From Posidonia oceanica (lineage: Eukaryota > Streptophyta > Magnoliopsida > Alismatales > Posidoniaceae), in assembly GCA_037176725.1 (NCBI GenBank), contig JAZBRS010000049.1, positions 35,394,001-35,458,000 on the forward strand: a DNA stretch of 64,000 nucleotides, in the 5' to 3' direction. The position numbers were made by a program, and so were the translations under genes. Below are positions 1-10,636 of this stretch, piece after piece (within the stretch, counting starts at the first letter, position 1; each line of letters opens with the position of its first letter). The notes beneath the pieces are model-generated. The model searched no databases and was not told where the DNA came from. It saw nothing but the letters and a program-made list of their open reading frames with translations.

Positions 1-975
1 AGAAGAGACCATTACCCTCCTCTACCAGTCATGCTGGCAGATATGTTCATAGAGCTAGACGAGGCAAAAGCAATCGAACTCCCGCCAGCCAGGCCTGAAT
101 TGCCAAATTGTGACCAGAGCAAATATTGCCCGTTCCATAGGGTACATGGTCACAACATCAATGACTGCTGGACTTTTAGAGATATAGTCTATAACATGAT
201 AGAGGCAGATGTGTTTGAATGGGATGTCCTGGTTAAAAGAGCCAAACAGAGAAAGCAGACGAGGACATCTCAACAGGTCTACAGCGACCCTCTCCCCAAG
301 CACCAAGTCATGGCATTACAGGACGAGCAGCTTCCTAATCCGCTAACCTCAAAGGATTGGGATAACCATGTCATACTAGAAGAGGATTGGGACAGCCAAG
401 CTGAACACTGGGGAATAATTTCGGATGATGATTGGGACAGCGAGGCAGACGAAGGACTAACAGTGAAGGAGCTCCTTAGCCAGTTCAACCTCACAGCAGT
501 AGTGGAGGAACCACAAGAAGATATAGAGGAAGAAAGCCAAGTTCAAAAAGCCAATCAGCAATTTGAACGGGAAAATATAGTCTTCAAAGATTCGGAGCTT
601 CCGCCTTCACATAAGCAAGAGCTGCTGCTTCTCATCATAGTGGGCATCAATGATCATGTGCTACAAGGAGTATTGGTTGACACTGGAGCAAGCCGAAGCC
701 TCAGTTCTCTCTCCACACTCCGGAACTTAGGATTAAATGAGAGTGAGCTAGATAGAACTCCCTTTATGTGTACGGGTTTGATCAGAAGGAGAAATTGGCA
801 CTATGGACAATGCCCATGGAAATCACAATCGGTCCTTTGACCAGTATCACTTCGGTGATAATCATGAAGGAGGAAGTCCTGCAGCCACTCATCCTAGGGA
901 GGTCTTGGCTAGCGGAGGTCGGGGCTGTAGCATCTTCAGTTCATTAAATGCTAAAATTCAAATACGAAGGAGCAG
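1..975 (+). pseudogene. Element B gag C-terminus with zinc knuckle, then retropepsin 1
   Basis: The open frame runs from base 1, so the start lies upstream. A zinc-knuckle-like CX2HX4HX4C (C-P-F-H ... G-H ... D-C) is at 127-168; it would bind RNA during packaging. An acidic stretch at about 345-460 repeats a D-W-D motif three times. A retropepsin follows, with active-site D-T-G at 679-687 and an LVDTGAS context. The frame shifts near 775; the C-terminal flap and an ILGRSWL motif are in another frame at about 885-915. A TAG interrupts it near 945. This is the first of two protease domains. Retropepsins act as dimers to mature the polyprotein; this copy is dead. Confidence 0.8.
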
Positions 976-1585
976 TCGTCAGCATTCCAGCTAATCGACC
1001 GGGGATTCTATACACATTCAAGATGCCCGAGCCACAAATTGCAACCCTTCGGGAAGAGAAAGTGTCACAACGTTTGCCATGGAGAAAATCACCGTTGTAG
1101 AATCCCAAGCCACTGTCACCACCGGTCTCCCCAATCTTCAGAGCAGCTAGGCCACCATCAAGTCAATTACCGGCCCTCAACACTTCAGTATTCTGGAGCA
1201 CCACCACTCCGTCATCCTCAATCTTCCGAGTGCCAACAGAGCGACAAGTTAGGGCCACAAAGCCACCAGAGCTTGGCGAAGCTATACGGAGGGAGTCCAT
1301 CTTCGCTTGGCCACTCAAGAAGGGAGCATCCAACGACCCGTGCAAAGGAAATGAGGCTGCCGTGCCCATCACCAGAGGAGGGAGGCTGTCAAATCGAATC
1401 ATACCACCAGCAGAGCAAACAGAGCCGGTCAGACCTGAAGTAGGACCCGGGTTGGTGGAATATGACATCGTAGAGCAATTAAAGAAGACGTAGGCTAGGA
1501 TCTCGATCTATGACCTCATAAACAGCTCAAATCAACATCGGAAAGCTCTGCAAGAAGTGCTGGAGAAGGCTCAAGTTGCCCAGAT
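976..1585 (+). pseudogene. Element B inter-protease linker
   Basis: This is low-complexity polyprotein linker, partly open at 1230-1493. It ends in a segment reading EYDIVEQLKKT at about 1459-1490, then a TAG, then ARISIYDLI. That motif normally precedes the protease in plant Tat-like polyproteins (family knowledge). Its presence between two retropepsins suggests a genuine gag-to-PR junction sits here, upstream of the second protease. Confidence 0.55.
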
Positions 1586-2431
1586 ATGCCAGCGGAGGAA
1601 CTCCATATTATAGCTACAGCGGCCTTTGTAGAACCTATCATTACCTTTGCTGATAGTGAGTTGGCGCCAATAGAGAGGAGAAAAGCACAATTGAATGTAA
1701 CCATTTCTATAAACAATCACTTAATTTCTAAAGTGCTCATAGATACTGGTGCATCAATGAACATTTACTCGTTAAATACAATACGAGCCTTGGGCGTAAA
1801 TGAGGCTTCCTTAACCCCCATTGATATGACGATTGCCGGGTATGATGACAGCAAAAGAAAAGCACACGGCAAATGGACCACAAAAATAGGGATAGGACCA
1901 GCTCAGGTTCTAACCCAACTAATCGTCATAGACATAAATGTCCCATATCAGATCATCCTAGGGAGACAATGGCTGGACAGTTTAAAAGGAGTATCATCTC
2001 CTCAGCACCAATGCCTAAAATTCCCTCACGATGGGAAAATTATCAAGATAGCAGGGGACATACCAGACCAAGAAGCAGAGGCAAATGTGATATACTTGCC
2101 GCACCAGTTTAGTTTGCGAGAAAAGCCGACCTGCGCCGAAAAGGGCAAGAATGTAGTATCTATGGTCGAGCTAAGGGACAAGTGGGGCAGGCCTAGGTTA
2201 TTTCACAAGAAGAAGGAACCCTCAAAAAGCAAAAGACCATCCATGAATGTGGGATGGGAGATCATGAGGAGAATTGACTACAAGAAAGGCCAGGTCTTAG
2301 GCCCGGAAGGAAAGGGAATGAAGGAGCCAGTAAAGGCCTGCGACAGAGAAGGAAGGGGAGACTCGGTTTCGACCAGTTCCTCGACAGACGATCATTACAG
2401 TGGAATTTACAAGGACATTTTACCAGCGTAG
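1586..2431 (+). pseudogene. Element B retropepsin 2
   Basis: A 281-codon open stretch. It contains LIDTGAS with D-T-G at 1742-1750, a hydrophobic flap region, and IILGRQWL at about 1951-1974, the standard C-terminal signature of gypsy proteases. It is the better preserved of the two protease domains. It matches the first one only in fold-defining motifs, so the pair is not a recent duplication. The tail after about residue 165 is Lys/Glu-rich and includes a G-W-E-I motif near 2250 and a G-x-G-L-G-like pattern, as often seen before the RT in plant elements. The methionine at 1586 is only a convenient limit; the real polyprotein start is upstream of the window. Confidence 0.82.
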
Positions 2432-2472
2432 GGATATTCGACCCGGATTCATCCCCACTAGGAAATATTATT

Positions 2473-3570
2473 TTGGCGCAATCAACCAAACACACTCTCC
2501 AAAGTGCAGAGCACACAGCCGACGTAAACATTTCCGACTTATTCCAAACACTTGAATTGCTAGCAGAGTCTCACGAAGGTCAGACTGCAAGGGAATTGAC
2601 AGTAGAGTCTCACGAAGGCCAGACTGTAACAGCAGAGCCTCACGAAGGTCGGACTGCAAAAGAGTTGCCAGCAGAGCCTCACGAAGGTCAGATTGCAACA
2701 TCGCCGCCACCACTGTTAGGCGCACCGGCCCCCGAACCTCCGGATCGGCCACCTCTTTCTTCTTCTCCCTCTTCTTCCGGCACCGCCGCCTCCAAGCCTC
2801 CGGATCGGCCACCTCTTCCTTCTTCTCCCTCTTCTTCCGGCACCGCCGCTTCCAAGCCTCCGCCTCCTCTAGCTCCGGACATCTCTTCCTCTTTGGAGCA
2901 AAGGCCGGGGCAAATTCTACGCAAGTCACAACGACTCGTAAACAGGGTTCGTCGCCTTACAGCTGATCTCTTTGAAGGTCTGCAGCATAAGAGACCTAAA
3001 GTTGACCCCGATACAGGGACCGACCATGAGCTTCTTGAAGATGATGGGAACATCGACCATTACGAGCCCGCCTAGAAAGGCTCCTACTTCTACTGATGGA
3101 GGTAACTCTACGGGCATCCCCCTATATGCTGTAAATAAAACTTTTTTTAATTCCGCACTGTTTTCATTTCTTAGAAATAAAAGTAATTTGCTTTCAGTTT
3201 TCAATAAGGGAGAGGATCACCATGTTAGTTCTAGCAGCTCACGGTCAACTTCGACCACTGCTTCCAAAACTGTGCGTGTGTATCAATACACGAAGGCTTT
3301 GCCTCAGGAGCTGGCTACAGCTAACATGGTCTTCCTAGTAGAAGAATTTGATCGGTTTGGGAAGTGTGCAGGAATAGAAGTGTATGAGCTGGTTAGCTGC
3401 AGTAATGAGGAAGAAGATCAAGAGGCCGACTCAGACCTCCTTAAGCACCTCATGGACAAATATGATGAGCAAACCAAGGCAGCTGAAGAAGAGACCGTGG
3501 AGGTCAACCTGGGAACTGCCGAAGAGCCAAAACCAATACTCATAAGTGCAAGTTTAAGCCAAAAGAGCGG
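2473..3570 (+). pseudogene. Element B protease-RT linker with internal repeats
   Basis: The first half encodes four copies of a short repeat around SHEGQT or PHEGRT (2560-2700). Then comes a 60-bp duplication rich in Pro and Ser (GTAASKPPDRPPLPS-like, 2720-2860) and a basic stretch near 2910-3000. The second half (about 3200-3570) encodes VRVYQYTKALPQ and an acidic stretch leading to the RT. A candidate intron lies at 3102-3197, with GT at its start and TTTGCTTTCAG at its end. The frame changes near 2970-3075 and again near 3570. No catalytic domain is visible. Confidence 0.6.
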
Positions 3571-4530
3571 GAGGAAATGGTCCAAATCTTGAAAGAATTT
3601 GTGGATGTGCTGGCCTTCAAGTACGAGGATATGCCTAGTCTGCAATCAGCCCTAGTGGAACACCTGCTTCTACTAAACTCTGGAACCAAACCCGTTAAGC
3701 AGAAGCTAAGGCGACTAAGGCCGGAACTCACCCTCAAAGTCAAAGAAGAAATTGACAAGCTCCATAAAGCAAAATTCATCAGGGTGGTTGTGTACCCCAG
3801 TTGGGTCTCAAATTTAGTACCAGTGACTAAAAAGGACGGGAAGGTTCAGGTTTGCATTACCTATCGCAACCTCAACGTCGCCTGTCCCAAAGATGACTTC
3901 CCTTTGCCACATATTGACTTGCTAGTGGACAATGCAGCAGGATTTGAGATGCTATCTTTCATGGATGGTTTCTCCGGTTACAATCAGATTAAGCTAGCAG
4001 AGGAGGACCAAGAGAAGACATCATTCATCACACCATGGGGGACATACTGCTACGTAGTCACGCCATTCGGTCTTAAGAACGCCGGTGCAACATACTAGAG
4101 AGCGATGATGGCCATCTTCCATGACATGATGCACGATTGCATGGAGGTGTATGTTGACGATGTCTTGGTCAAATCAAGAACAAGGGAGGCACACTTTGAG
4201 GCACTAAGAAGGGTACTGAGCAGAGGAAGGCAATATCAGCTGAAAATGAACCCAAAGAAATGCGTGTTTGGGGTAATTGCCAGGAAGCTACTGGGCTTCA
4301 TCATCAGCAAGAGAGGAATTGAGGTGAACCCACAGAAGGCTAGAGCAATAGCACAGATACCTACACCCCGAAACATTAAGGAACTCAGAGGACTTATCGG
4401 CCGCTTACAGTTCATTAGGAGATTCATCTCACAGCACGTAGATCGATGCAAGCCATTTTATGAGTTACTGAAAGAAGGAAGGGAATTTACTTGGGATGAG
4501 AAATGCTAGAAAGCTTTTGATGAACTCAAA
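3571..4530 (+). pseudogene. Element B reverse transcriptase
   Basis: RNA-directed DNA polymerase of the gypsy class. In order: GTKPVKQKLRR near 3686, KKDGKVQVCITYRNLN near 3831 with normal spacing, DDFPLPHIDLL near 3894, FMDGFSGYNQI near 3958, FGLKNAGATY near 4069, and the catalytic YVDD at 4150-4161. A TAG at 4096-4098 replaces the Gln after GATY, where the family has GATYQRAM, and a TAG at 4507-4509 follows DEKC. The frame is otherwise continuous from 3577. C-to-T change at CAG explains both stops. Inactive as a protein. Confidence 0.92.
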
Positions 4531-5031
4531 GCATACCTCATGAACCCCCCAGTCTTGTCAGTACCTATGCCAGGGAAGCCTTTGCTACTCTATGTGGCAG
4601 TCACTGCAACATCAATAGGGGTAGTGCTAGCTCAACATGATGAGGATGGGAAGAAGGAAAAAGCCATCTACTACCTGAGTAGAACTTTCCTAGGTTATGA
4701 AGAGAAGTATACAACTATAGAAAAGCACTGCTTGGCCTTAGTATGGGCATCTCAAAAGTTGAGACACTACTTCCTAGCCCATAAAGTCTGTTACATCGCC
4801 AAAATGGACTCAATCAAATATATGTTCGAGAAGGCAGCCCTCTATGGAAGATTGGCAAGGTGGCAACTCCTCCTCACTGAATTTGACTTGCAATATGTGT
4901 CCCAGAAGGTGGTCAAGGGGTAGGCCATTGCAGATCACCTGGCAGAATTATCAATAGAAGATTATCGACCAGTCCGAACAGACTTCCCCAATGAGGTGAT
5001 ACTAGAAATACAAGCCACCAAGTCTCCCACT
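4531..5031 (+). pseudogene. Element B RNase H (gypsy type)
   Basis: It follows the RT thumb directly. PVLSVPMPGKPLLLY begins the domain, then IGVVLAQHDEDGKKEKAIYY, the EKYTTIEKHCLAL helix and KLRHYF, the usual order of the gypsy RNase H. A TAG at 4921-4923 interrupts KG-AIADHLAEL, where the family has Gln. Together with the archaic domain that follows, this gives the tandem RNase H arrangement of Tat elements. Confidence 0.85.
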
Positions 5032-5600
5032 TAAAAATGGACTCTCTACTTTGATGGAGCACTTAAGAGACAAGGGGCAGGCATCGGAGTGGCACTTCTC
5101 ACTCCGGAAGGAGTTCTCATTCCTCGAGCTGTACAGTTAAACTTCACCGCAAATACTAACAATATTGCAGAATACGAGGCCTTGATCCTCGGATTACGCC
5201 TAGCACTAGAGCTAGGGGCAAAGCGGTTGAAACTCATTGGAGACTCCCAATTAGTTCTAAGACAAATTCTGAACAAGTATAGAACCCTCAACCCAAGGCT
5301 AGAAGAGTAAAAAGGCATTGCACGCCTCCTATTGACGCAGTTTCAGCAAGTGGTGTATGTCCACACCCTCCGTAGTCATAACCTACTAGCGGATGCTCTC
5401 GATTCGCTAGCTTCCTCAATCGGGTTCCCCATCAACATACGGGAGCAAACAATAATGGTTCAGCAAAACGGTATACCTGCCATTGACTCAACTGAGCCAT
5501 GGGTAGTGGAGCTTAGACAGAAAGCTAGGGAATCAAGGGTAGGCACGTTTGAAGTTTGCTACAACATAGAGGATGACGGGAACCCATGGTTCTTTGACAT
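5032..5600 (+). pseudogene. Element B archaic RNase H (aRNH)
   Basis: A second RNase H of the archaic type: WTLYFDGA at about 5038-5061 (first Asp at 5053), NNIAEYEALILGL near 5158 (Glu), and GDSQLV with its Asp at 5242-5244. LLADALDSLAS near 5380 supplies the final Asp region. Stops: TAA just before the domain (5032-5034), TAA after PRLEE (5308-5310) and TAG after WFFDI (5602-5604). The catalytic residues are all kept. The Tat lineage acquired this domain in plants (family knowledge) and it probably helps remove RNA or primers during reverse transcription. Confidence 0.88.
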
Positions 5601-6823
5601 CTAGAACTACATTCAAGACGGGATCTTCCCCAACTACGCAACTTCACAAGACAAAGAGGGAGTTCGGAGGATGGCTACAAGATACTTCATGAAAGCTGGG
5701 GTCCTTTTTAAAAGGTCTTTCAGCGGAATAGAGCTGCGCTGTGTCACTTATGAGGAGGTTGAGGTTATCATCGGAGAAATGCATGAAGGCATATGTGGAG
5801 GATACATCAGTTCTTAATTCATGGCAAAAATGATAGTACGCAGAGGATACTATTGGCTCACAATGGAGGTAGATTGCGCAAACAATGTAAGAAGGTGCAG
5901 GCAGTGCCAGATCCATGCAGATAGAATACATGCACCAGCATCAGAGTTGAATCCGACTCAAGCGGTGTGACCCTTCTCTATGTGGGCATTTGATGTCGTG
6001 GGACCATTCGACACTGAAAGCAGAATAGGTTCATCCTCACAGCCATTGAGTACTTCACTAAATGAGCTGAAGCAGAAGCGTTCACTGAAATCAAAGATTC
6101 AAATCTTTGCAAGTTCGTGCGGAAGAATATTCTCTCAAGGTTTGGGATCTCAAAGAAATTGGTAGTAGACAATGGCGCAATCTTCGTATCCCAAGACTTC
6201 AAAAAACTTTGTAAGAAGTTTAAGATTGATTTGCATCATTCATCGCCATATTACCCCAGGGTAATGGACAAGCTGAAGCTACTACTAAAATGTTAATCCG
6301 AATCCTTAAGAAAACGGTAGGAGGAACCAAGGGACATGACTGGACAGATAAGCTAATTGATATCTTGTGGGCCTATCGAACCTCCATAAGAACGCCTACG
6401 AGCCAAACCCCGTTTGCGCTTACTTATGGTATGGAGACGGTAGTCCCATTTGAGGTCATGGTCCCCTCATCCAGGATACAACTCAACAATGAGATAACTG
6501 CCGAGGATAAGAGGCAATTATTAAGTCTACAGTTGAATTTGCTAGATGAGAAGCGATTGCAAGCAGCTGAGCATGCGCGTCTCTAACAACAACGACTTGC
6601 AAGAACATATAAGAAGAAAGTAATTGAACGTAAATTCAATATTGGTGAGTGGGTGCTTAAAGAAATCCTTCCTCGCAAGCATGGGAAACTGAGACCAAAT
6701 TGGGAAGGGCTATACTTGGTAGTTGAGGCATATCCAGGCAATGCTTGTTGTTTGGCCAGAGAGGATGGCACTAGGCTTGAATATCCTTGGAATGCTCTGC
6801 ACCTCAAAAGGTACTACCCTTGA
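5601..6823 (+). pseudogene. Element B integrase and end of pol
   Basis: The zinc-binding region reads MHEGICGGY ... CRQCQIH at about 5779-5922. The second His of HHCC appears as Tyr (one C-to-T change) while both Cys remain. Catalytic core: WAFDVVGPF near 5980 (first Asp), VVDNGA with Asp at 6168-6170, and QAEATTK near 6270 (Glu). There are frameshifts near 6025 and at 6255; in the latter one C is missing from the run in YYP. Stops are TAA near 5815, TGA near 5968, TGA near 6055 and TAA at 6584. The C-terminal part contains GEWVLKEILPRKHGKL, a GPY-like module, and ends LHLKRYYP then TGA at 6821-6823. Dead copy. Confidence 0.87.
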
Positions 6824-7534
6824 TATGCACACTGAGCCATTAGACTACCCGTGCTTAAGGACCTACTGCTGTTGAAGCCTAGGAATCATGCCTTAGCCTC
6901 ACCCCACAAACACTTTGTGGGAGAAGGAAAGGAAATGGTGCAACACTGAGATAGAGGCAAATCATAAGGAGCCCCCTCGCAGTTCATGAATAACAAGTCT
7001 ACACACATCTCTAGAGTCAGACAAGTTACCCTAGTACAAAACGGGTAGGCGTTTAAGGCCAAAACGTAGAAGCGCAGAAAAGAGGGGAGTGTACCAAATA
7101 AAAGAGTGTCTCGGTTCGTTAAGGAACGAGTATTCATTGACCGAGCACTTAGAAGGAGTGAGACTACTTGCCAAAGTACACAGAAAAGAAAGCAAAAAGG
7201 GTCAGAAAAGAAGGCAGCAAAGAAGCTGTTCAAGAGTCAAAACTGAAAAGCTGGGGAATACTAAGCGCAGTAGGAATCAACCTTGAATTAGGAGAGGTTT
7301 AGGCTTCAAATCTTCAGCCGACATCTTAGGATAGGGCATGGACTTTCCTTCCACTCTCATCTTGCACTGTACACTAAGAGGCAAGGGGCAGAGGCCTAGG
7401 TTTAGGGGCAGTTAGGTGCCAAAGCAAGTCTAGGGTATTTTCTGACTCTGAGATGCAAAAGGGACCAAACTGTTAAGGTTTTCCAAACATGAGGTCCCCA
7501 GTTTCCCAACTTCCCAGAGGATTCTTCGTCTCCC

Positions 7535-7705
7535 ATAAAATAAAAAATCCAAAAAAATGATAAAATAAAAAATCCAAAAAAATGATAAAATCAAAAATTC
7601 AAAAAAATGATAAAATAAAAAATCCAAAAAAATGATAAAATCAAAAATCCAAAAAATGATAAAATTAAAAATCCAAAAAAATAATAAAACCAAAAATCCA
7701 AAAAT
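7535..7705 (+). repeat. A/T-rich tandem repeat, unit about 23-24 bp
   Basis: About seven copies of a unit built on AAAAATCCAAAAAAATGATA. The same kind of repeat occurs in reverse orientation at 28080-28225 in the 3' region of element C, so it is an ancestral part of the 3' UTR of this lineage. Confidence 0.8.
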
Positions 7706-8200
7706 AGTGAGTAGGGTAAAATCTACCCAACCAACATTACCTCATGAAACTGATAACAAGTAAGGCCAGTGATGCAAAAATCTAGGACATTTTACGACTC
7801 TGCGTCGTACTTAACCCCTCCTATTCAGGACGGTCACTTGGTATTCGCCTAGGAGTTAAGACTGGGATCTCGAGAAGTGACAGTCTCTCGTCTGGCATAT
7901 CATCTTTAGACAACAAAGCTGAGGCTAATACTTGTTATTCAAAACCTAAGTTTCCCTTAACTTATCCATTGCATTAAGACTTCTTTTTTCCCATTCATAG
8001 CATTAGGTTTGCTTAAAGTATGCATTGTATATAGGTTGTTACCAAGTTTTCTGTAACCATGCTGATTTCACAATGTTAATAATGTTTCTGAGTTTCCATA
8101 AGTCACTTTGGACTAAGGGCAATAATACCCCTAGATGAATTAACAAATTGCTGAGGTTGTGTAGGAGAGCAGTTCGGGAGCGTTAAACGAGCAAATACCA

Positions 8201-8218
8201 GCGTCCAACGTTGGACGC
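8201..8218. promoter_or_regulatory. 18-bp perfect palindrome around AACGTT
   Basis: GCGTCCAACGTTGGACGC is a perfect palindrome. It is the most symmetric member of the AACGTT module that recurs upstream of the antisense genes and in the U3 of the B LTR. Role unknown; a dimeric protein binding site is an inference. Confidence 0.55.
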
Positions 8219-8502
8219 ACTATCTGAAGTGTATAACGATCAACAGAGGGATATTAGACGCATGTTTTCACGCGTCTTACATTATAAGTGCCAGTTTGGG
8301 CGTCTTACGTTTTAACTATGACTTAAACTGCAGAATTTGGGCACAGGGTCCTTAATCAAATATCAAAGCCATCAGGGAGTATTTCTAAACTCAGAACAGT
8401 CTAAAACACATGAACAATGATGAAAAAATGAAAGATATATTTATTCCCTTGAAGAGATATATGGTCCCCAAAAATAAAAGATTACAATGATTGCCTATCT
8501 AA

Positions 8503-9839
8503 TTATCTTCTTTCTTTTCCTGCGCAGCACACCCGTCGCTTACACCCACTCTTGGGGTTTGGCCAGTAGCTTTGAATACCACTTCCAGTGTGCATCCTCC
8601 CGTGGTAGGCAGCAAGTCGAAGGAGCAGCTGATGACCCTCTGAATCATCATGGCAATCCAGAGACGACCAAAGAGTTCGAATATAGTACACCATTACTAC
8701 ATCAGATGGAAGATTGCGCTCCCGAACTCGAATGCGAGGAATAAAGCTCAGCTGAGGTGGCACCCCTTTCTTCTGCCCTACCATCTCGAAGCAGCGATGG
8801 GAGTTGTACACTACAAAGTGGGTGGGTCCTATCAACACCAACTCAACTGAAGAGCCTTGCGCCTATTGCTTATGAGAAAGGGACGTGGAAGGCGCGGAGA
8901 TGTTAATAAGGGCAGAGGACAAAGAGCAAACCCTTTCCTCAATCAAATCTGTCTTCATAGGCCTAAGCCTCAGGAAATGAACCTGCAGCCACCTGGAAAG
9001 AAGGAAAGGAGAGCCTACAAAATCCCCTACAATGGAAACGCTGGTCAAGCCAAGATATGTAGCAGCAAGAATGGCAACTGAAGGAGAGCGCTAGAAATGC
9101 TTAATAAGGCCTATCAAGAACTCAGTGTGATAGACATCCAAGGAGAAATCCTTGGTGACAAATAAAGTGAGGCCTCCAATTAGTAAATACAGACACACCA
9201 GCAGCTGATCCTGAGAGGCAGAGTCCTCAATCCACCGGAAGCTGAAGTACAGATGCGTCAAGTTAAGCCTGCAACCTCTAATCACTGGGAATGTAGGCAG
9301 AAGGGTGAAGATACGGTCTATGAACGTTTGCATATCTGCTGTTCCCTATGGCAATGGGAAGTCAATATCTGGCCGGACTGCTCTAATATAAGTCACACCA
9401 AGCAGACCATGAACATCCTCTACTAAGATTGTCGCCTCACAACCCCCAAAGAAGAAAGTGTGAGTCTCAGGACTCCAGAAGGCGCATGAGGCGTGAAGCA
9501 GGGGCTAGTCCAAGTTTGTGCCCAATAAATCCAAAAGTCCATCAAAGCGCGTACGGGCCAAAACAGATTTCCTTTCTCGAGTCCAAAGCACAAAGTCCTT
9601 CACCCAAGTGGAGTAGTAGGGGAAGTCATTATCAAAGCAAGGTGTTTTGGTAAAATTGAGGATTTCCTGCAAAGAAATTCGGAAGTATGAGGAACAAAGG
9701 AGTGTGAAGGGACCAATGAAGAAGATCATACCTTCTCCGTCTTGATAAGGGACATCATATGCCCTTCAATCTCTTCCAAAGGCTTTGCAACTCCCTTCTT
9801 GTTGTGAATGAAGACATTGGGAACTGAACTAGAAGCCAT
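8503..9839 (-). pseudogene. Antisense gene P1: plant-mobile-domain / DUF7745-like protein
   Basis: Two exons on the minus strand. Exon 1 is 9839-9732 (36 codons from MASSSVPNVF), with donor GAGAAG/GTATGA; exon 2 is 9666-8503, after acceptor TTTCTTTGCAG. The intron is phase 0. The core reads W-S-P-E-T-H-T-F-F-F then TILVEDVHGLLG (about 9475-9395), the H-x-F ... E-x-T ... D-V pattern of plant mobile domains. Later LYLLIGGLTLF and YNSHRCF motifs match gene P2 at 14245-15591. At least four in-frame TAG stops occur, each one C-to-T change from CAG. A TATA box lies about 100 bp upstream. Mobile-domain proteins MAIN and MAIL1 act in the nucleus on transcription and silencing, and related domains occur in plant transposons (family knowledge). 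The exact domain family needs a profile search. Confidence 0.68.
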
Positions 9840-10210
9840 GAAAGCAAAAGAGAGGAAAGGAAGAAGCACAAATCAGGAAGAAATCAGTAGAGAGGTAAGG
9901 GACGAGTATGCATGAAAATCCAAGGGGTGGCCAAGCTTTTATAAGGACTGGAGGGCCGTCGGAAATCCGTCACGCGGGCATTAAGAGAATTTCGCAGCAT
10001 TCCGAAAGATTAGCCAAGAACAGGAAATGAAAGAAAAGTTTCTGCGCTCGCTTCGTTGTACGCGAGACGGAGCGCGTCGAACGTTAGCCGCGTTGGTTGA
10101 AGCGTATAACGTTTAGATCAGCTGCCCGGCGTTGGACGCAGAGTTTGAAGCGGATAACGTTGGCCGCATTAGATGAGGCGTATAACGTTTTATCAGTGGC
10201 TTAAGTTATT
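9840..10210 (-). promoter_or_regulatory. Promoter region of P1 with TATA box and AACGTT module
   Basis: On the minus strand TATAAAAG is at 9943-9936, about 97 bp before the P1 start. Farther upstream, four AACGTT hexamers lie at 10080, 10108, 10156 and 10184, embedded in GCGTATAACGTT and GATAACGTTGGCCGC contexts. These contexts are the same as those in the B LTR upstream of its TATA box. The stretch from 10211 to 10636 shows nothing else I can support. Confidence 0.55.
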
Positions 10211-10636
10211 GAACTTGGCTAGATCGTCCCCTAATCCGTGATTGAGTTGCATGAACCTGTTTTACCCATCCAAGAGGTTTAATTAGGATGAAATACAAGT
10301 GTGAGTGTTGGTTTCATATTTTTGGTACATCCGGGCCAGTCGGAATCTCTGGTTGCTCATTTCATCAAGTAAATGGCTCATTAAGGCATCGACGACTTCA
10401 AAATTCAATTTTTAAGCTTACAGGTGAAATATTTCCTTATAACCATGTCATTTACATACTATTTCACTTGAGTATGCTGGTTTCAAGTTAATTTGAATTT
10501 AGGGCCATTATTTTACCATATTGGTCACTTAAGCTCATTTTAGCTTTGAGAAAGGTAATTTAAAAGAAGTATTTAACAAGTTTGCTGAGTGTGCAGAAAT
10601 CTATATCATTTCAAAATATACAATTGTTCTACAAGG

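Larger units (their letters stand above)
6824..8502 (+). other. Element B proximal 3' non-coding region
   Basis: No convincing gene. It contains an A/T-rich short tandem repeat at 7535-7705 and a segment at about 7760-7890 that resembles the reverse complement of 27900-28020 in element C (GGCC-GTGATGCAA block). This shows that C carries the matching 3' region of a related element. An 18-bp perfect palindrome lies at 8201-8218. Other ORFs here lack domain features. Confidence 0.55.
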
